From: Ruminiclostridium sp.
GTDB lineage: Bacteria > Bacillota > Clostridia > Oscillospirales > Ruminococcaceae
Reading direction: 5' to 3'
Length of the DNA: 62,410 nt
NCBI GenBank assembly: GCA_017624025.1
Contig: JAGANY010000053.1
Coordinates: 1 to 62,410 of the forward strand
The position numbers were made by a program, and so were the translations under genes. Below are positions 5,778 through 14,333 of this stretch, one piece after another (within the stretch, counting starts at the first letter, position 1; every line of letters starts with the position of its first letter). The notes under the pieces were generated by a model. It saw only the letters and a list, made by a program, of their open reading frames with translations. It was not told the origin of the DNA and did no database searches.

Positions 5778-5812
5778 AAGACCGCTGTAGAAATACGGCG
5801 GTCTTATTTTTT
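5778..5812 (+). terminator. Intrinsic terminator (copy 2 of 2)
   Basis: AAGACCGCTGTA-GAAA-TACGGCGGTCTT followed by ATTTTTTG. Identical stem and loop to 4530-4557, so the two copies bracket the regulator/DUF6809 cassettes as a direct repeat. Confidence 0.88.
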
Positions 5813-5819
5813 GATGAAT

Positions 5820-5930
5820 GATTAATAATGAAAAATGAAGGATTATTGTATCGCCTTACGGCGATGATTTAAAACAAACATTTTTAAAGCTATCTTTAAA
5901 TCCGTCTGCCGACAGGCAGACACCATAGCT
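5820..5930 (+). repeat. Two-palindrome intergenic element (copy 1)
   Basis: Core ATTATTGT, palindrome ATCGCC-TTAC-GGCGAT, spacer with TTTAAA, palindrome GTCTGCC-GACA-GGCAGAC, then ACCATAG. The left side has ATGAA-rich sequence. It is the same plan as the elements at 24407, 21052 and 30421. It lies downstream of metG and of the DUF6809 terminator. Confidence 0.6.
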
Positions 5931-5952
5931 TTTCACTTTTCACCCTTCGCTT

Positions 5953-7881
5953 TTATCTTACTGTGCTTCCGTTAGGAATATCTCCGTCAAGGAATACTAC
6001 CTTAACATCGTCGCCCGAGTCACAGGCAAGAAGCATACCCTGGCTCTCTTCTCCGCAAAGCTTCGCGGGAGCGAGGTTAGCAACAAATATTATCTTCTTT
6101 CCGATAAGCTCTTCGGGAGTATAGTAGTTGGCAATGCCCGAAACTATCTGTCTTCCGTCTCTTCCGTCGTCAACCTGTATCTTAAGAAGCTTCTTAGCCT
6201 TCTTCATCTTTTCACAGGCTACGATTTCACCTGTTCTGAGCTTTATTTCAGCAAACTTGTCGATTGTGATGATATTTGCCTTATCGAGGTCTTCGTCTTC
6301 CTTATATTCCTTCTTCGGTCCGAGGAGTGCGTTAAGCTCTTCGATTTCCTTTTCCATATCAATTCTCGGGAATAATACTTCGCCCTTCTTTACTCTTACA
6401 CAAGGATGAAGAGCACCGAATTTATCTGCATATTCATAGGTTGTTATATTCTTTTCCGCACCTATCTGTTCCCATACCTTAGGCATAGTTGTAGGCATAA
6501 AGGGATAAAGAAGAGTAGATGTAATACGGATTGTTTCAAGGAGATAGTAAAGAACAGCACAAAGTCTGTCTCTGTCGGAAGAGTCCTTTGCAAGAACCCA
6601 GGGTGTTGTTTCGTCAATATACTTGTTTGCACGGGAAACAACCTTGAAGATTTCCTCGAGAGCCTTTGAAAGCTGTGCGTTATCAACAGCCTCCTCTACC
6701 TTAGCCTTAAGAGAAACAGCCATTTCCTTAAGCTCATCATCGTATTTTCCGGAACGCTTGTCGCTTATAAGACAGCCGTCAAAATACTTGTCAACCATCG
6801 CTACTGTTCTTGAAACGAGGTTTCCGAAATCGTTGGCGAGGTCGGTATTTATTCTGCTTATCATAATCTCGTTGGAGAAATTGCAGTCGGAACCATAGGG
6901 CATATCACGGAGAATCTGGTAACGTACAGCGTCAACACCGTAGCGTTCAGCAAGAACAAAGGGGTCGATAACGTTGCCGAGAGATTTACTCATCTTCTGA
7001 CCGTTGAAGTTTATCCAGCCGTGACCGTAAAGTCTCTTAGGAAGCGGTAATTCGAGCATCATAAGGATAATAGGCCAAACGATAGAATGGAAACGTACGA
7101 TTTCCTTTGCTGTCATGTGCATATCAGCAGGCCAGTACTTGTCATAATCGTTATAAGCACTGTTCTTATAGCCGAGAGCGGAGATATAGTTTGTAAGAGC
7201 GTCAACCCATACATAAACAACGTGGCCTTCATCAAAGTCAACAGGCACGCCCCAGGTGAAGGTTGTACGGGATACGCATAAATCCTCGAGACCAGCGTTG
7301 ATAAAGTTGTTTACCATTTCGTTTACACGGGTAGCAGGCTGTAAATAATCTGTTTCTGTAAGGAACTTGCGGATTTTATCTTCGAAGAGAGAGAGCTTTA
7401 AGAAGTAAGCCTCTTCGTCAGCCTCAATAACTTCTCTTCCGCAATCGGGACACTTTCCGTCCTTAAGCTGTGACTCTGTCCAGAAGCTTTCACAGGGTGT
7501 GCAGTACTTGCCTGTGTACTTACCCTTGTAGATATATCCTCTGTCATAAAGCTCCTTAAATACCTTCTGTACTGTTTCGATATGATAATCGTCAGTAGTT
7601 CTGATATATCTGTCATAGCTTACGTTCATTGTTTCCCAGAGCTTCTTGAAGTTATCAACGATAGGGTCAACATATTCCTTAGGAGTAACGCCCTGTTCCT
7701 TAGCCTTAAGCTCGATTTTCTGACCGTGCTCGTCAGTGCCTGTAAGGAAAAGAACATCGTAGCCCTGCATTCTCTTGAAGCGGGCGATAGTATCACAGGC
7801 TACGGTTGTGTAGCAGTGTCCGATATGGGGGTTTCCAGAGGGATAGTAAATAGGGGTCGTTATATAGAATTTTTCGCTCAT
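5953..7881 (-). CDS. metG: Methionine--tRNA ligase
   Basis: Class I synthetase charging tRNA-Met. 642 aa from MSEKFYITTPIYYPSG; the start is supported by AAAGGAAAA upstream, and a longer frame from a GTG has no ribosome site. HIGH motif as PHIGHCYT (~18-25), zinc-binding CTPC...CPDC insert (~128-147), KMSKS as GQKMSKSLGN (~297-306), anticodon-binding helical domain, and a C-terminal OB-fold tRNA-binding domain (~540-642; IRTGEI-type strand and VSGIANYYTPEEL), which makes it the homodimeric form. It is transcribed alone from the promoter at 8030-8058 with a ~140-base leader. Confidence 0.97.
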   Translation of the reverse strand: MSEKFYITTPIYYPSGNPHIGHCYTTVACDTIARFKRMQGYDVLFLTGTDEHGQKIELKAKEQGVTPKEYVDPIVDNFKKLWETMNVSYDRYIRTTDDYHIETVQKVFKELYDRGYIYKGKYTGKYCTPCESFWTESQLKDGKCPDCGREVIEADEEAYFLKLSLFEDKIRKFLTETDYLQPATRVNEMVNNFINAGLEDLCVSRTTFTWGVPVDFDEGHVVYVWVDALTNYISALGYKNSAYNDYDKYWPADMHMTAKEIVRFHSIVWPIILMMLELPLPKRLYGHGWINFNGQKMSKSLGNVIDPFVLAERYGVDAVRYQILRDMPYGSDCNFSNEIMISRINTDLANDFGNLVSRTVAMVDKYFDGCLISDKRSGKYDDELKEMAVSLKAKVEEAVDNAQLSKALEEIFKVVSRANKYIDETTPWVLAKDSSDRDRLCAVLYYLLETIRITSTLLYPFMPTTMPKVWEQIGAEKNITTYEYADKFGALHPCVRVKKGEVLFPRIDMEKEIEELNALLGPKKEYKEDEDLDKANIITIDKFAEIKLRTGEIVACEKMKKAKKLLKIQVDDGRDGRQIVSGIANYYTPEELIGKKIIFVANLAPAKLCGEESQGMLLACDSGDDVKVVFLDGDIPNGSTVR

Positions 7882-7928
7882 TTTCTTAATTTTCCTTTCT
7901 TGTATTAATGCCGGGGATGTAAAAAAAG

Positions 7929-7994
7929 TCACATTCGCCCCTTATCCTCAAAAAAGGCAGAAGCGATTATATGATTTTTAATAAGTTTTTTCAT
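7929..7994 (-). CDS. Possible leader peptide ORF upstream of metG
   Basis: Within the metG leader a 21-codon frame (MKKLIKNHIIASAFFEDKGRM) follows a very good ribosome site, AAAGGAGG, 6 bases before the ATG. It ends with a methionine codon directly before the stop, 47 bases before the metG ATG. A short, well-translated ORF whose last codon is Met ahead of a methionyl-tRNA synthetase gene could sense Met-tRNA, or it could simply be chance. There is no other evidence. Confidence 0.35.
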   Translation of the reverse strand: MKKLIKNHIIASAFFEDKGRM

Positions 7995-8029
7995 AAAATG
8001 CCTCCTTTTTTAAAGTTTATTTAGGTTTT

Positions 8030-8058
8030 ATTATATCATAAAAAGCCCTTTTTGGCAA
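8030..8058 (-). promoter_or_regulatory. metG promoter
   Basis: Minus strand: TTGCCA (8053-8058), 17-base spacer, TATAAT (8030-8035). No T-box or S-box signature was seen in the leader between it and metG. Confidence 0.8.
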
Positions 8059-8106
8059 TATGTAAAAAATTTTATAAGAAAAATTTACATTTTTCACATA
8101 AAAGAC

Positions 8107-8135
8107 TTGATTTTTTTTAAGTTTTCTATTAAAAT
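8107..8135 (+). promoter_or_regulatory. Promoter of the CdaR-like regulator
   Basis: TTGATT (8107-8112), 17-base spacer, TAAAAT (8130-8135), divergent from the metG promoter; leader about 135 bases. Confidence 0.7.
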
Positions 8136-8141
8136 ATATAT

Positions 8142-8272
8142 TAGGTATTTTTATACCGCATTACGTACGGTATATCCATAAACAACAACTGATATTTTCC
8201 GCCCCTTGCGTTGCATTTATGCAAAGAGCCACAAAGCGGATATATCAAGGCGGGCTGAAGCCCGGAAAGGAA
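8142..8272 (+). promoter_or_regulatory. Structured leader of the CdaR-like regulator
   Basis: The leader contains TACCG/CGGTA (about 8153-8172), TTGCAT-TT-ATGCAA (8211-8224), and CGGGC-TGAA-GCCCG (8251-8264) directly against the ribosome site GGAAAGGAA. CCGCC at 8199-8203 can pair with GGCGG at 8249-8253, which would exclude part of the last hairpin. It looks like a folded regulatory leader, but no riboswitch class could be assigned. Confidence 0.35.
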
Positions 8273-8279
8273 CATTATT

Positions 8280-9365
8280 ATGTCAAACAGATTATTCCAG
8301 GGTGTTGTACACCAAATGAGAGACACAATAGGCAGAGTTATCGGCGTTATCGATGAAAACGCAACTGTTGTAGCCTGCAGTGAGCTTTCAAGAATCGGCA
8401 CAAGCAACGACTTCTTCTCTATTGAACTCGGCGAATCCCACGACATTTTTATCCGCGACGGCTATACATATAAGCCCTTCGGCGTTCACGTAAAGCCCGA
8501 CTACGCTGTTTTTGTAGAAGGCACAGACGAAATCGCCGGCAAGTATGCGTCCATTCTTGCAATCTCCCTTTCCAGTATCAAGCAGTACTACGATGAAAAG
8601 TACGACCGTAACAACTTTATCAAGAATATCATTCTCGATAACGTTCTCCCCGGCGATATAAGCATCAAATCAAGAGAACTTCACTTCAATGCCGATATAA
8701 GCAGAGTTGTATTCCTTATCAATATCGTTTCCACAAACGATGTTTCCGCTTATGACGTTATCCAGAACCTCTTCCCCGACAAGAACAAGGACTTCGTTTT
8801 CAACATCACTGAAACAGACATCGTTCTCGTTAAGGAAATAAAGAACAATATCGATGTAAAGGATCTCGAAAAGCTCGCACGTTCGATTTCCGATACTCTC
8901 CAGACCGAATTCTTCACACGTGTAAACGTAGGTATCGGTACTCCCGTTATGGGCGTAAAGGATCTCGCACGCTCCTTCAAGGAAGCTCAGATCGCTATCG
9001 AAGTAGGTAAGGTATTCGATACAGAAAAGAACATCGTAAGCTACGATAACCTCGGTATCGCAAGACTTATCTACCACCTCCCCACAACTCTCTGTGAAAC
9101 ATTCTTAAAGGAAGTTTTCAAGAAGGGCTCTATCGATTCCCTCGACCACGAAACATTATTTACTATCCAGCGTTTCTTCGAAAACAACCTCAACGTTTCC
9201 GAAACCTCAAGAAAGCTCTTTGTACACAGAAATACACTTGTATATAGACTTGATAAAATCAAGAAGCTTACCGGTCTCGATTTAAGAGAATTCGACCACG
9301 CTATCATCTTCAAGATTGCACTTATGGTCAGAAAGTACCTCTCGGCAGACCCTGTTAAGTTCTAA
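8280..9365 (+). CDS. CdaR/PucR-family transcriptional regulator
   Basis: 361 aa. The N-terminal ~130 residues resemble the sugar-diacid recognition/sensory domain of CdaR proteins (GVVHQMRDTIGRVIGVIDENATVVACS). A GGDEF-like middle part (~150-270) contains GIGTPVMGVKDLARSFKEAQIAIEVG. The C-terminal PucR helix-turn-helix (~300-355) has the family signature LFVHRNTLVYRLDKIKKLTGLDLR. The ligand is not known; despite the family name, nothing nearby suggests sugar-diacid use. It is transcribed alone, with a folded leader and a following hairpin, upstream of ftsEX. Confidence 0.85.
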   Translation: MSNRLFQGVVHQMRDTIGRVIGVIDENATVVACSELSRIGTSNDFFSIELGESHDIFIRDGYTYKPFGVHVKPDYAVFVEGTDEIAGKYASILAISLSSIKQYYDEKYDRNNFIKNIILDNVLPGDISIKSRELHFNADISRVVFLINIVSTNDVSAYDVIQNLFPDKNKDFVFNITETDIVLVKEIKNNIDVKDLEKLARSISDTLQTEFFTRVNVGIGTPVMGVKDLARSFKEAQIAIEVGKVFDTEKNIVSYDNLGIARLIYHLPTTLCETFLKEVFKKGSIDSLDHETLFTIQRFFENNLNVSETSRKLFVHRNTLVYRLDKIKKLTGLDLREFDHAIIFKIALMVRKYLSADPVKF

Positions 9366-9380
9366 TAATCCTACATCATT

Positions 9381-9418
9381 CGAGGCGGCTTAAATTATGC
9401 CGCCTCGTACGGTGTTTT
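9381..9418 (+). terminator. Terminator after the CdaR-like gene
   Basis: CGAGGCGGC/GCCGCCTCG with a 9-base loop (9381-9407), then TACGGTGTTTTAT. The T run starts a few bases late, so it may be modest. Confidence 0.6.
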
Positions 9419-9613
9419 ATATGGTATTTTTTAACAGAAAAAACTGTAGAACTCTCCAAAAAACAGAGACAACCAATCCTTATTTTTCTTAATTTACGTA
9501 ACATTTTCTCTTAATTGCAACCTTTTTACATTCTCCGCCGTCTTATTTATAGGGTAGTTTTGCCTTAAAATTGTCGGAAAATGTAAATGAAACAAGAAAG
9601 GAGATTTATATAT

Positions 9614-10309
9614 ATGGTAGAATTAAAGAACGTTGACGTTCATTATAACGACGGCCTTAAAGGCGGTATAGACGCTCTTAACGATGTAAATATCCGTATA
9701 AACGACGGCGAATTCGTATTTATCGTCGGCAACAGCGGTGCCGGCAAGAGTACCCTCTTAAAGCTTTTGACAAGAGAGATACAGCCTACAAGCGGCCGTG
9801 TATTTGTAAACGACTATAATCTGTCCAAGCTCAGAAACCGTAAGCTCCCCTATTTCAGAAGAGGTCTCGGTATGATATTCCAGGACTTCCGCCTTATCCC
9901 TAATCTTACAGTATATGAAAACGTAGCTTTCGTTTTACGAGCAACCGACCAGTCAAAAAAATATATCCGCCAGAGAGTTCCCTATGTTCTTAACTTAGTA
10001 AAGCTCGGCGAAAAAGCAAAATGTTATCCCAGCCAGCTTTCGGGCGGTGAGCAGCAGCGTGTTGCTATAGCGAGAGCCTTCGCCTGTGACCCGAAAATAA
10101 TTATTGCCGACGAGCCTACAGGTAATATCGACCCCGAGCTTTCATACGAAATCGTTGAGCTTTTAAAAGACATCAACGAATGCGGTACAACTATTATAAT
10201 GGTTACCCACGATCACCAGATAGTAAAGCATTTCGGCGGAAGAATAATAAACCTTAAAAACGGTTCAGTAGATTACGATAATTACATAGAAGGAGAATAC
10301 TTATTATGA
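9614..10309 (+). CDS. ftsE: Cell-division ABC transporter ATP-binding protein FtsE
   Basis: 231 aa ([22 protein letters not shown]...). The start is set by AGAAAGGAG at 8 bases; a longer frame from 9587 is less likely. Walker A is GNSGAGKST (~38-46), the signature LSGGEQQR (~137-144), Walker [10 protein letters not shown] (~157-165), and the switch His in VTHDH. FtsE uses ATP to move FtsX, which activates peptidoglycan hydrolases at the septum or side wall. Its stop overlaps the ftsX start (ATGA), so the two are translationally coupled. Confidence 0.95.
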   Translation: MVELKNVDVHYNDGLKGGIDALNDVNIRINDGEFVFIVGNSGAGKSTLLKLLTREIQPTSGRVFVNDYNLSKLRNRKLPYFRRGLGMIFQDFRLIPNLTVYENVAFVLRATDQSKKYIRQRVPYVLNLVKLGEKAKCYPSQLSGGEQQRVAIARAFACDPKIIIADEPTGNIDPELSYEIVELLKDINECGTTIIMVTHDHQIVKHFGGRIINLKNGSVDYDNYIEGEYLL

Positions 10310-11208
10310 GAATGAGTAATTTCAACTTCCTGGTTAAAAAGGGCGTAAGCTCTGTTTTCAGGAACACTATGATGTCCTTCGCAAGCTTCTGTGTACTTCT
10401 GGTAAGCCTTTTCCTCGTAAGTCTTTCCACTCTCGTAGCTCTGGACATCAGCGTTATCCTCTCTAATATCGAAGAGAAGAACGAAATCGAAGTATTTGTG
10501 TACGGCGATGTTGAAGAAACCGTTCTTACACATATTACCGACGCTATCAATATCAACGCAAACACAGACAATGTGTTTTTCTACTCAAAGGAAGAAGCCT
10601 GGGCAGACCAGCAGGCATCTATGCCCGATGTTGCTGAGCTCTTCGATTACCTCGAAGAAAACCCTATGCCCCATACATTCCGTGTTACGGTAAAGGATAT
10701 CTCCCTTATTTCACAGACTGCCGACGAGTTCGCTACAATCGAAGGCGTTGAAAAGGTCGTAGCTCCCTATGACTTCGCTTCCGCTCTTGTAGATATCCGT
10801 TCAACCCTTACCTTTATCGGTGTTGCACTCCTTGCGGTAATGATACTTACAAGCATCATCATTATCTATAACTCCATAAGAAGCAGCGTTTTCGCTCGCC
10901 AGAAGGAGCTTAACATTATGAAGGTTGTCGGTGCGACAAACGCATTTATAAAAATACCCTTCTTTATTGAAGGTATGTTTATAGGTATCGTTGCCGGTGC
11001 CGCTTCCTGGTTCATCACAAAGATAACTTATGAAGCCGTTGTAGGCTTATTCAAGGAAAATCTCGAAATCTGGCAGATCTTCGGTCTTGTTGAAGTAATT
11101 TCCTTCGACAGCGTAACCTGGATCGTACTTGCTGCAAACTGCATACTCGGTGCACTTCTCGGAGCTATCGGTACAGTTATAAGCACCGCTAAGTACTTAA
11201 AGGTATAA
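10306..11208 (+). CDS. ftsX: Cell-division permease-like protein FtsX
   Basis: 300 aa in the cytoplasmic membrane. A cytoplasmic N-terminus is followed by TM1 (~20-45), an extracellular domain (~50-160, which docks the hydrolase), and TM2-TM4 (~165-190, ~215-240, ~265-290). It has the FtsX-family text VVGATNAFIKIPFFIEGMFIGI. It overlaps ftsE by 4 bases. The M23 hydrolase encoded 37 bases downstream is the obvious partner, as CwlO/PcsB are in other Firmicutes. Confidence 0.94.
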   Translation: MRMSNFNFLVKKGVSSVFRNTMMSFASFCVLLVSLFLVSLSTLVALDISVILSNIEEKNEIEVFVYGDVEETVLTHITDAININANTDNVFFYSKEEAWADQQASMPDVAELFDYLEENPMPHTFRVTVKDISLISQTADEFATIEGVEKVVAPYDFASALVDIRSTLTFIGVALLAVMILTSIIIIYNSIRSSVFARQKELNIMKVVGATNAFIKIPFFIEGMFIGIVAGAASWFITKITYEAVVGLFKENLEIWQIFGLVEVISFDSVTWIVLAANCILGALLGAIGTVISTAKYLKV

Positions 11209-11245
11209 GGATTTCACACCCCTCAGACCCTCGGAAGGAGAAAAA

Positions 11246-12574
11246 ATGAAAAGAAAAACAGTAAGCAAAATTCTTCGTTCGACAGCTTTTTCGTGTTTAG
11301 CCTGCCTTATATGTGGTATAATGGGCACAGGAACAGGTATTCCTACCCGTGCGGCAACCACACAGGCTGAGCTTGAAGCACTTATTCAGCAGAATAAAGA
11401 GGATATTAAAGACCTCGAAGATAAAATCGCTGCAACCGAAGGCGACATTGCCGACAACGAAGAGAAACAGGGCTATTACTACAGCAAGCTTCTTCTCGAA
11501 CAGGAAAGCATCGACCTTCTCAACAACAAGCTTTATGTAAAGGAAGGCGAGATTGCCGAAAAGGAGCTTGAAATAGCAGGCGTTGAGACAGTTATTGCAG
11601 AAACCGAAAAACAAATTGAAGAAAAAAAGGCTGAGATAGTAAGACTCGACGCACAGAATAAGGATAATATCTACCGCTTCGGTCAGATTATCCGTACTAT
11701 GTATATAAATAACACCGATGATGTTATCAACGTTATCGCCGGCTCAGCGGATTTCTACGATATTTTCGTAAAAACAGAAATGATGCAGAGTGCGAGCGAA
11801 ATGAACTACGAATTTATGCAGCAGCTTCTCGATGACATCCATCAGCTCGAGGAAGACCAGGCTCAGCTTGAAAAGGACGTTGAACAGCTCGAAAAGGATA
11901 AGGCTGACCTCGAACAGCAGAAGAAGGACCTCGAAGCGGAATGGACTCTTCTCGATGAAGAAAAGGCTTATGCTAACCAGCTTGCCGCTCAGTACACAAG
12001 CGAATACAACAATATTACCTCGAAAATTTCCAACCTCGAAAGCTTAAAGGACCAGTACAACTACGAAATCTCCGTAAGTATGTCCGAAATCGAAGCTTAC
12101 GAAAAGGAAATTGACGAAATTATAAGAAGAGCACAGCTCGCCGCAAGTAACTCGGTAGTTTATGATAACGGTGAATGGCAGTGGCCTCTCGACCCTAAAT
12201 TCACGCTTATTACTACATACTTCGGATATGACCCCTGGCGCGGCGGAAACCACGGTGCTATCGACGTCGGAAACGGCGGTATCAACGGCGCGAATATCTA
12301 CGCTATGAAGGGCGGCGAGGTTATTGTTGCAAAAACAACATATACTCCCGGATATGACTATGGTATGTATGTGGTTATTGACCACGGTAACGGTTACCAG
12401 TCCCTCTACGCACACTGCAGTGCTATCTATGTAACTGTAGGACAGATGGTAAATAAGGGCGATACTATTGCCGCTGTCGGTTCAACAGGCTGGTCAACAG
12501 GTCCACACCTCCATTTCGAAATCCGTAAGGACGGTTCAAGAGTTGACCCGCTTCAGTATGTTGCCGTTCCGTAA
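11246..12574 (+). CDS. Secreted M23 peptidoglycan endopeptidase with coiled coil (FtsEX partner)
   Basis: 442 aa. Signal peptide (~1-37; basic start, hydrophobic core, cleavage near TRAAT). Long coiled coils (~38-125 and ~190-300) are rich in E/K/Q heptads, and a C-terminal LytM/M23 domain spans ~320-440. Metal and catalytic residues are all present: H336 and D340 in HGAID, the His in LYAHCS, and H421/H423 in HLHFE, so unlike E. coli EnvC it should be a working enzyme. The layout is that of CwlO/EnvC proteins activated by FtsEX. AAGGAG precedes the ATG. The gene lies between ftsX and an S41-type protein in one operon. Confidence 0.92.
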   Translation: MKRKTVSKILRSTAFSCLACLICGIMGTGTGIPTRAATTQAELEALIQQNKEDIKDLEDKIAATEGDIADNEEKQGYYYSKLLLEQESIDLLNNKLYVKEGEIAEKELEIAGVETVIAETEKQIEEKKAEIVRLDAQNKDNIYRFGQIIRTMYINNTDDVINVIAGSADFYDIFVKTEMMQSASEMNYEFMQQLLDDIHQLEEDQAQLEKDVEQLEKDKADLEQQKKDLEAEWTLLDEEKAYANQLAAQYTSEYNNITSKISNLESLKDQYNYEISVSMSEIEAYEKEIDEIIRRAQLAASNSVVYDNGEWQWPLDPKFTLITTYFGYDPWRGGNHGAIDVGNGGINGANIYAMKGGEVIVAKTTYTPGYDYGMYVVIDHGNGYQSLYAHCSAIYVTVGQMVNKGDTIAAVGSTGWSTGPHLHFEIRKDGSRVDPLQYVAVP

Positions 12575-12603
12575 TCTTCCTTTCTGAAAGGTACTGACAT
12601 AAA

Positions 12604-13821
12604 ATGAATAAGAAAATATCACTGGGTATCGCTATAAGCCTTATAGCGATCGCCTGTGCGGTAACCTTCGTTGTGACAATGACGGTTTCCCTTAATATCT
12701 ATAACGAAAAAATCGCCGGCATCGAGCATCGTACCGAAATCAATACCCGTATCCAGGAAATTGATGCCTTCGTACGAAACTATTCGCTCTACGAAATAAA
12801 CGATGACAGCATAAAGTCGGGTATCTACGCCGGCTTCCTCGACGGCATTTCAGACAAGTATTCCGATTACTATACAACTAAGGAATACTATTACAAGAAT
12901 ATGCTGGACAGCGGTATCCTCGTAAGCCTCGGTATCGAAACACAGAACGACGGCGGATACGCCAAAGTCGTAAAGGTTTATGACGATTCTCCCGCCTCCG
13001 AAGCAGGAATTGCCGTAAATGACATTATTTCCTACGTAAACGGTCAGAATGTTCTTGAAATCGGATACGATAAAACAGAAGACATTATCCTTTTCGGCGA
13101 TGAAGGTGCAAAAACCAGCATAACCGTAAGACACGACGGCGAAGAAACTACTCATTCGCTCACAAGAGCGTCTTTCGAAATCAAGTCTGTTAAGGCTGAG
13201 CTTCTCGATAACGGAATACTCTATTTCGCAATCTCCGATATAAACAAGCTTACAGGTCAGCAGGTACAGGCATCTGTTGACGCTTACAGTATCGAAGAAA
13301 TAAAAGGATATATATTCGACCTCAGAAACTGTACAAGCGGTAACTACTCTTCTGTTGCGGAGATAGTAAGCCCCTTTGTAGGAAGAATGACCATTGCTTC
13401 CGCTGTATATCGCAATAATTCTTACCAGGTTATCGGTGAAACCTCGGGAGAAAGCGCTACCTCTCTTCCTATAAGTATCATCACCAATGAAAAAACAGGA
13501 GGTTCCGCTGAGCTTACAGCGATAGCACTCAGAGACGGTGCTGGCGGAAAAACAGTAGGTACTGCTACAATGGGCTACGGTACATTACAGGAAGCAAGAG
13601 CCTTCAGCGACGGTACGGCCGTAGAAATCTCCGTTGCTACTATCGTTCCCGAAAAGCCCGAAAGCGTTTATAACGAACAGGGTATAAAACCCGAATTCGT
13701 TGTCGAATATACAGGTATAATTGAAGCCGAGCCTTCGAATTATGCCGACTCCTATGACGTACAATATAAGAAAGCTGTAGAAGTAATAATCTCTATAGCG
13801 AACTCAAATACAAGTAATTAA
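12604..13821 (+). CDS. S41/CtpA-like PDZ protein lacking catalytic residues (pseudoprotease)
   Basis: 405 aa: one N-terminal membrane anchor (~7-30), helical linker, PDZ domain (~100-180, [26 protein letters not shown]) and tail-specific-protease fold (~190-390). Aligning [14 protein letters not shown]...[11 protein letters not shown] with active CtpA/Tsp (TASASEI...GKGTVQ) puts Gly300 at the catalytic Ser and Tyr325 at the catalytic Lys; Gln329 is kept and the 25-residue spacing is exact. The usual NPGG is also lost (NCTSGN). So it is probably not a protease but may still bind substrates or the neighbouring hydrolase. AAAGG precedes the ATG. Confidence 0.85.
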   Translation: MNKKISLGIAISLIAIACAVTFVVTMTVSLNIYNEKIAGIEHRTEINTRIQEIDAFVRNYSLYEINDDSIKSGIYAGFLDGISDKYSDYYTTKEYYYKNMLDSGILVSLGIETQNDGGYAKVVKVYDDSPASEAGIAVNDIISYVNGQNVLEIGYDKTEDIILFGDEGAKTSITVRHDGEETTHSLTRASFEIKSVKAELLDNGILYFAISDINKLTGQQVQASVDAYSIEEIKGYIFDLRNCTSGNYSSVAEIVSPFVGRMTIASAVYRNNSYQVIGETSGESATSLPISIITNEKTGGSAELTAIALRDGAGGKTVGTATMGYGTLQEARAFSDGTAVEISVATIVPEKPESVYNEQGIKPEFVVEYTGIIEAEPSNYADSYDVQYKKAVEVIISIANSNTSN

Positions 13822-13840
13822 ACAGAAAGGACATAAAACA

Positions 13841-14314
13841 ATGGCAAAACAGACAGTATTAACAAGCGAAGGTCTTAAGAAACTCGAGGAAGAGCTCGAC
13901 GAGCTTAAAAGCGTCAAGAGACGTGAGGTTGCCGAAAAAATCAAGGTAGCTTTAGGCTACGGCGACTTATCCGAAAACTCCGAGTATGACGAAGCTAAAA
14001 ACGAACAGGGTCTTATCGAAGCAAGAATTGCTGAAATCGAAGCAACTCTTAAGAATGTTAAGATAATCGACGAAGATAACCTCTCTACTGAACACGTTCA
14101 GCTCGGTAACACAGTTACTGTTAAGGATATCGACGAAGACGAAATCCTCGTTCTCCACATTGTTGGTTCCAAGGAAGTTGACGTTGATGCAGGCAAGATT
14201 TCTGATGAATCTCCTATCGGAAAGGCTCTTATCGGCCACAGCAAGGGCGACGTTGTTGACGTAGAAGCGCCTGCAGGCACATTCAAGTTTGAAATTATCG
14301 ACATTGGCAAGTAA
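13841..14314 (+). CDS. greA: Transcription elongation factor GreA
   Basis: GreA rescues backtracked RNA polymerase by stimulating cleavage of the extruded RNA 3' end. 157 aa with an N-terminal coiled-coil hairpin (~10-75), carrying the acidic tip residues in [18 protein letters not shown], and a C-terminal FKBP-like domain (~80-157; [23 protein letters not shown]). The start follows AGAAAGGA. It lies 19 bases after the S41-like gene and 19 bases before lysS; greA-lysS adjacency is common in Firmicutes. Confidence 0.97.
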   Translation: MAKQTVLTSEGLKKLEEELDELKSVKRREVAEKIKVALGYGDLSENSEYDEAKNEQGLIEARIAEIEATLKNVKIIDEDNLSTEHVQLGNTVTVKDIDEDEILVLHIVGSKEVDVDAGKISDESPIGKALIGHSKGDVVDVEAPAGTFKFEIIDIGK

Positions 14315-14333
14315 TCGAAAGGACATATAAAAA

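Noticed and set aside
3040-5812. Complete prophage or integrative element
   Set aside because: No integrase, excisionase, replication, capsid or conjugation gene and no clear att repeats; only regulatory genes are present.
7882-8030. T-box or S-box leader for metG
   Set aside because: No conserved T-box TGGNACCGCG-type bulge or SAM-riboswitch core was found in the leader on the minus strand.
8142-8280. Cyclic-di-GMP (GEMM) riboswitch upstream of the CdaR-like gene
   Set aside because: GCAAAGAGCCAC resembles one conserved piece, but the rest of the GEMM architecture is not present.
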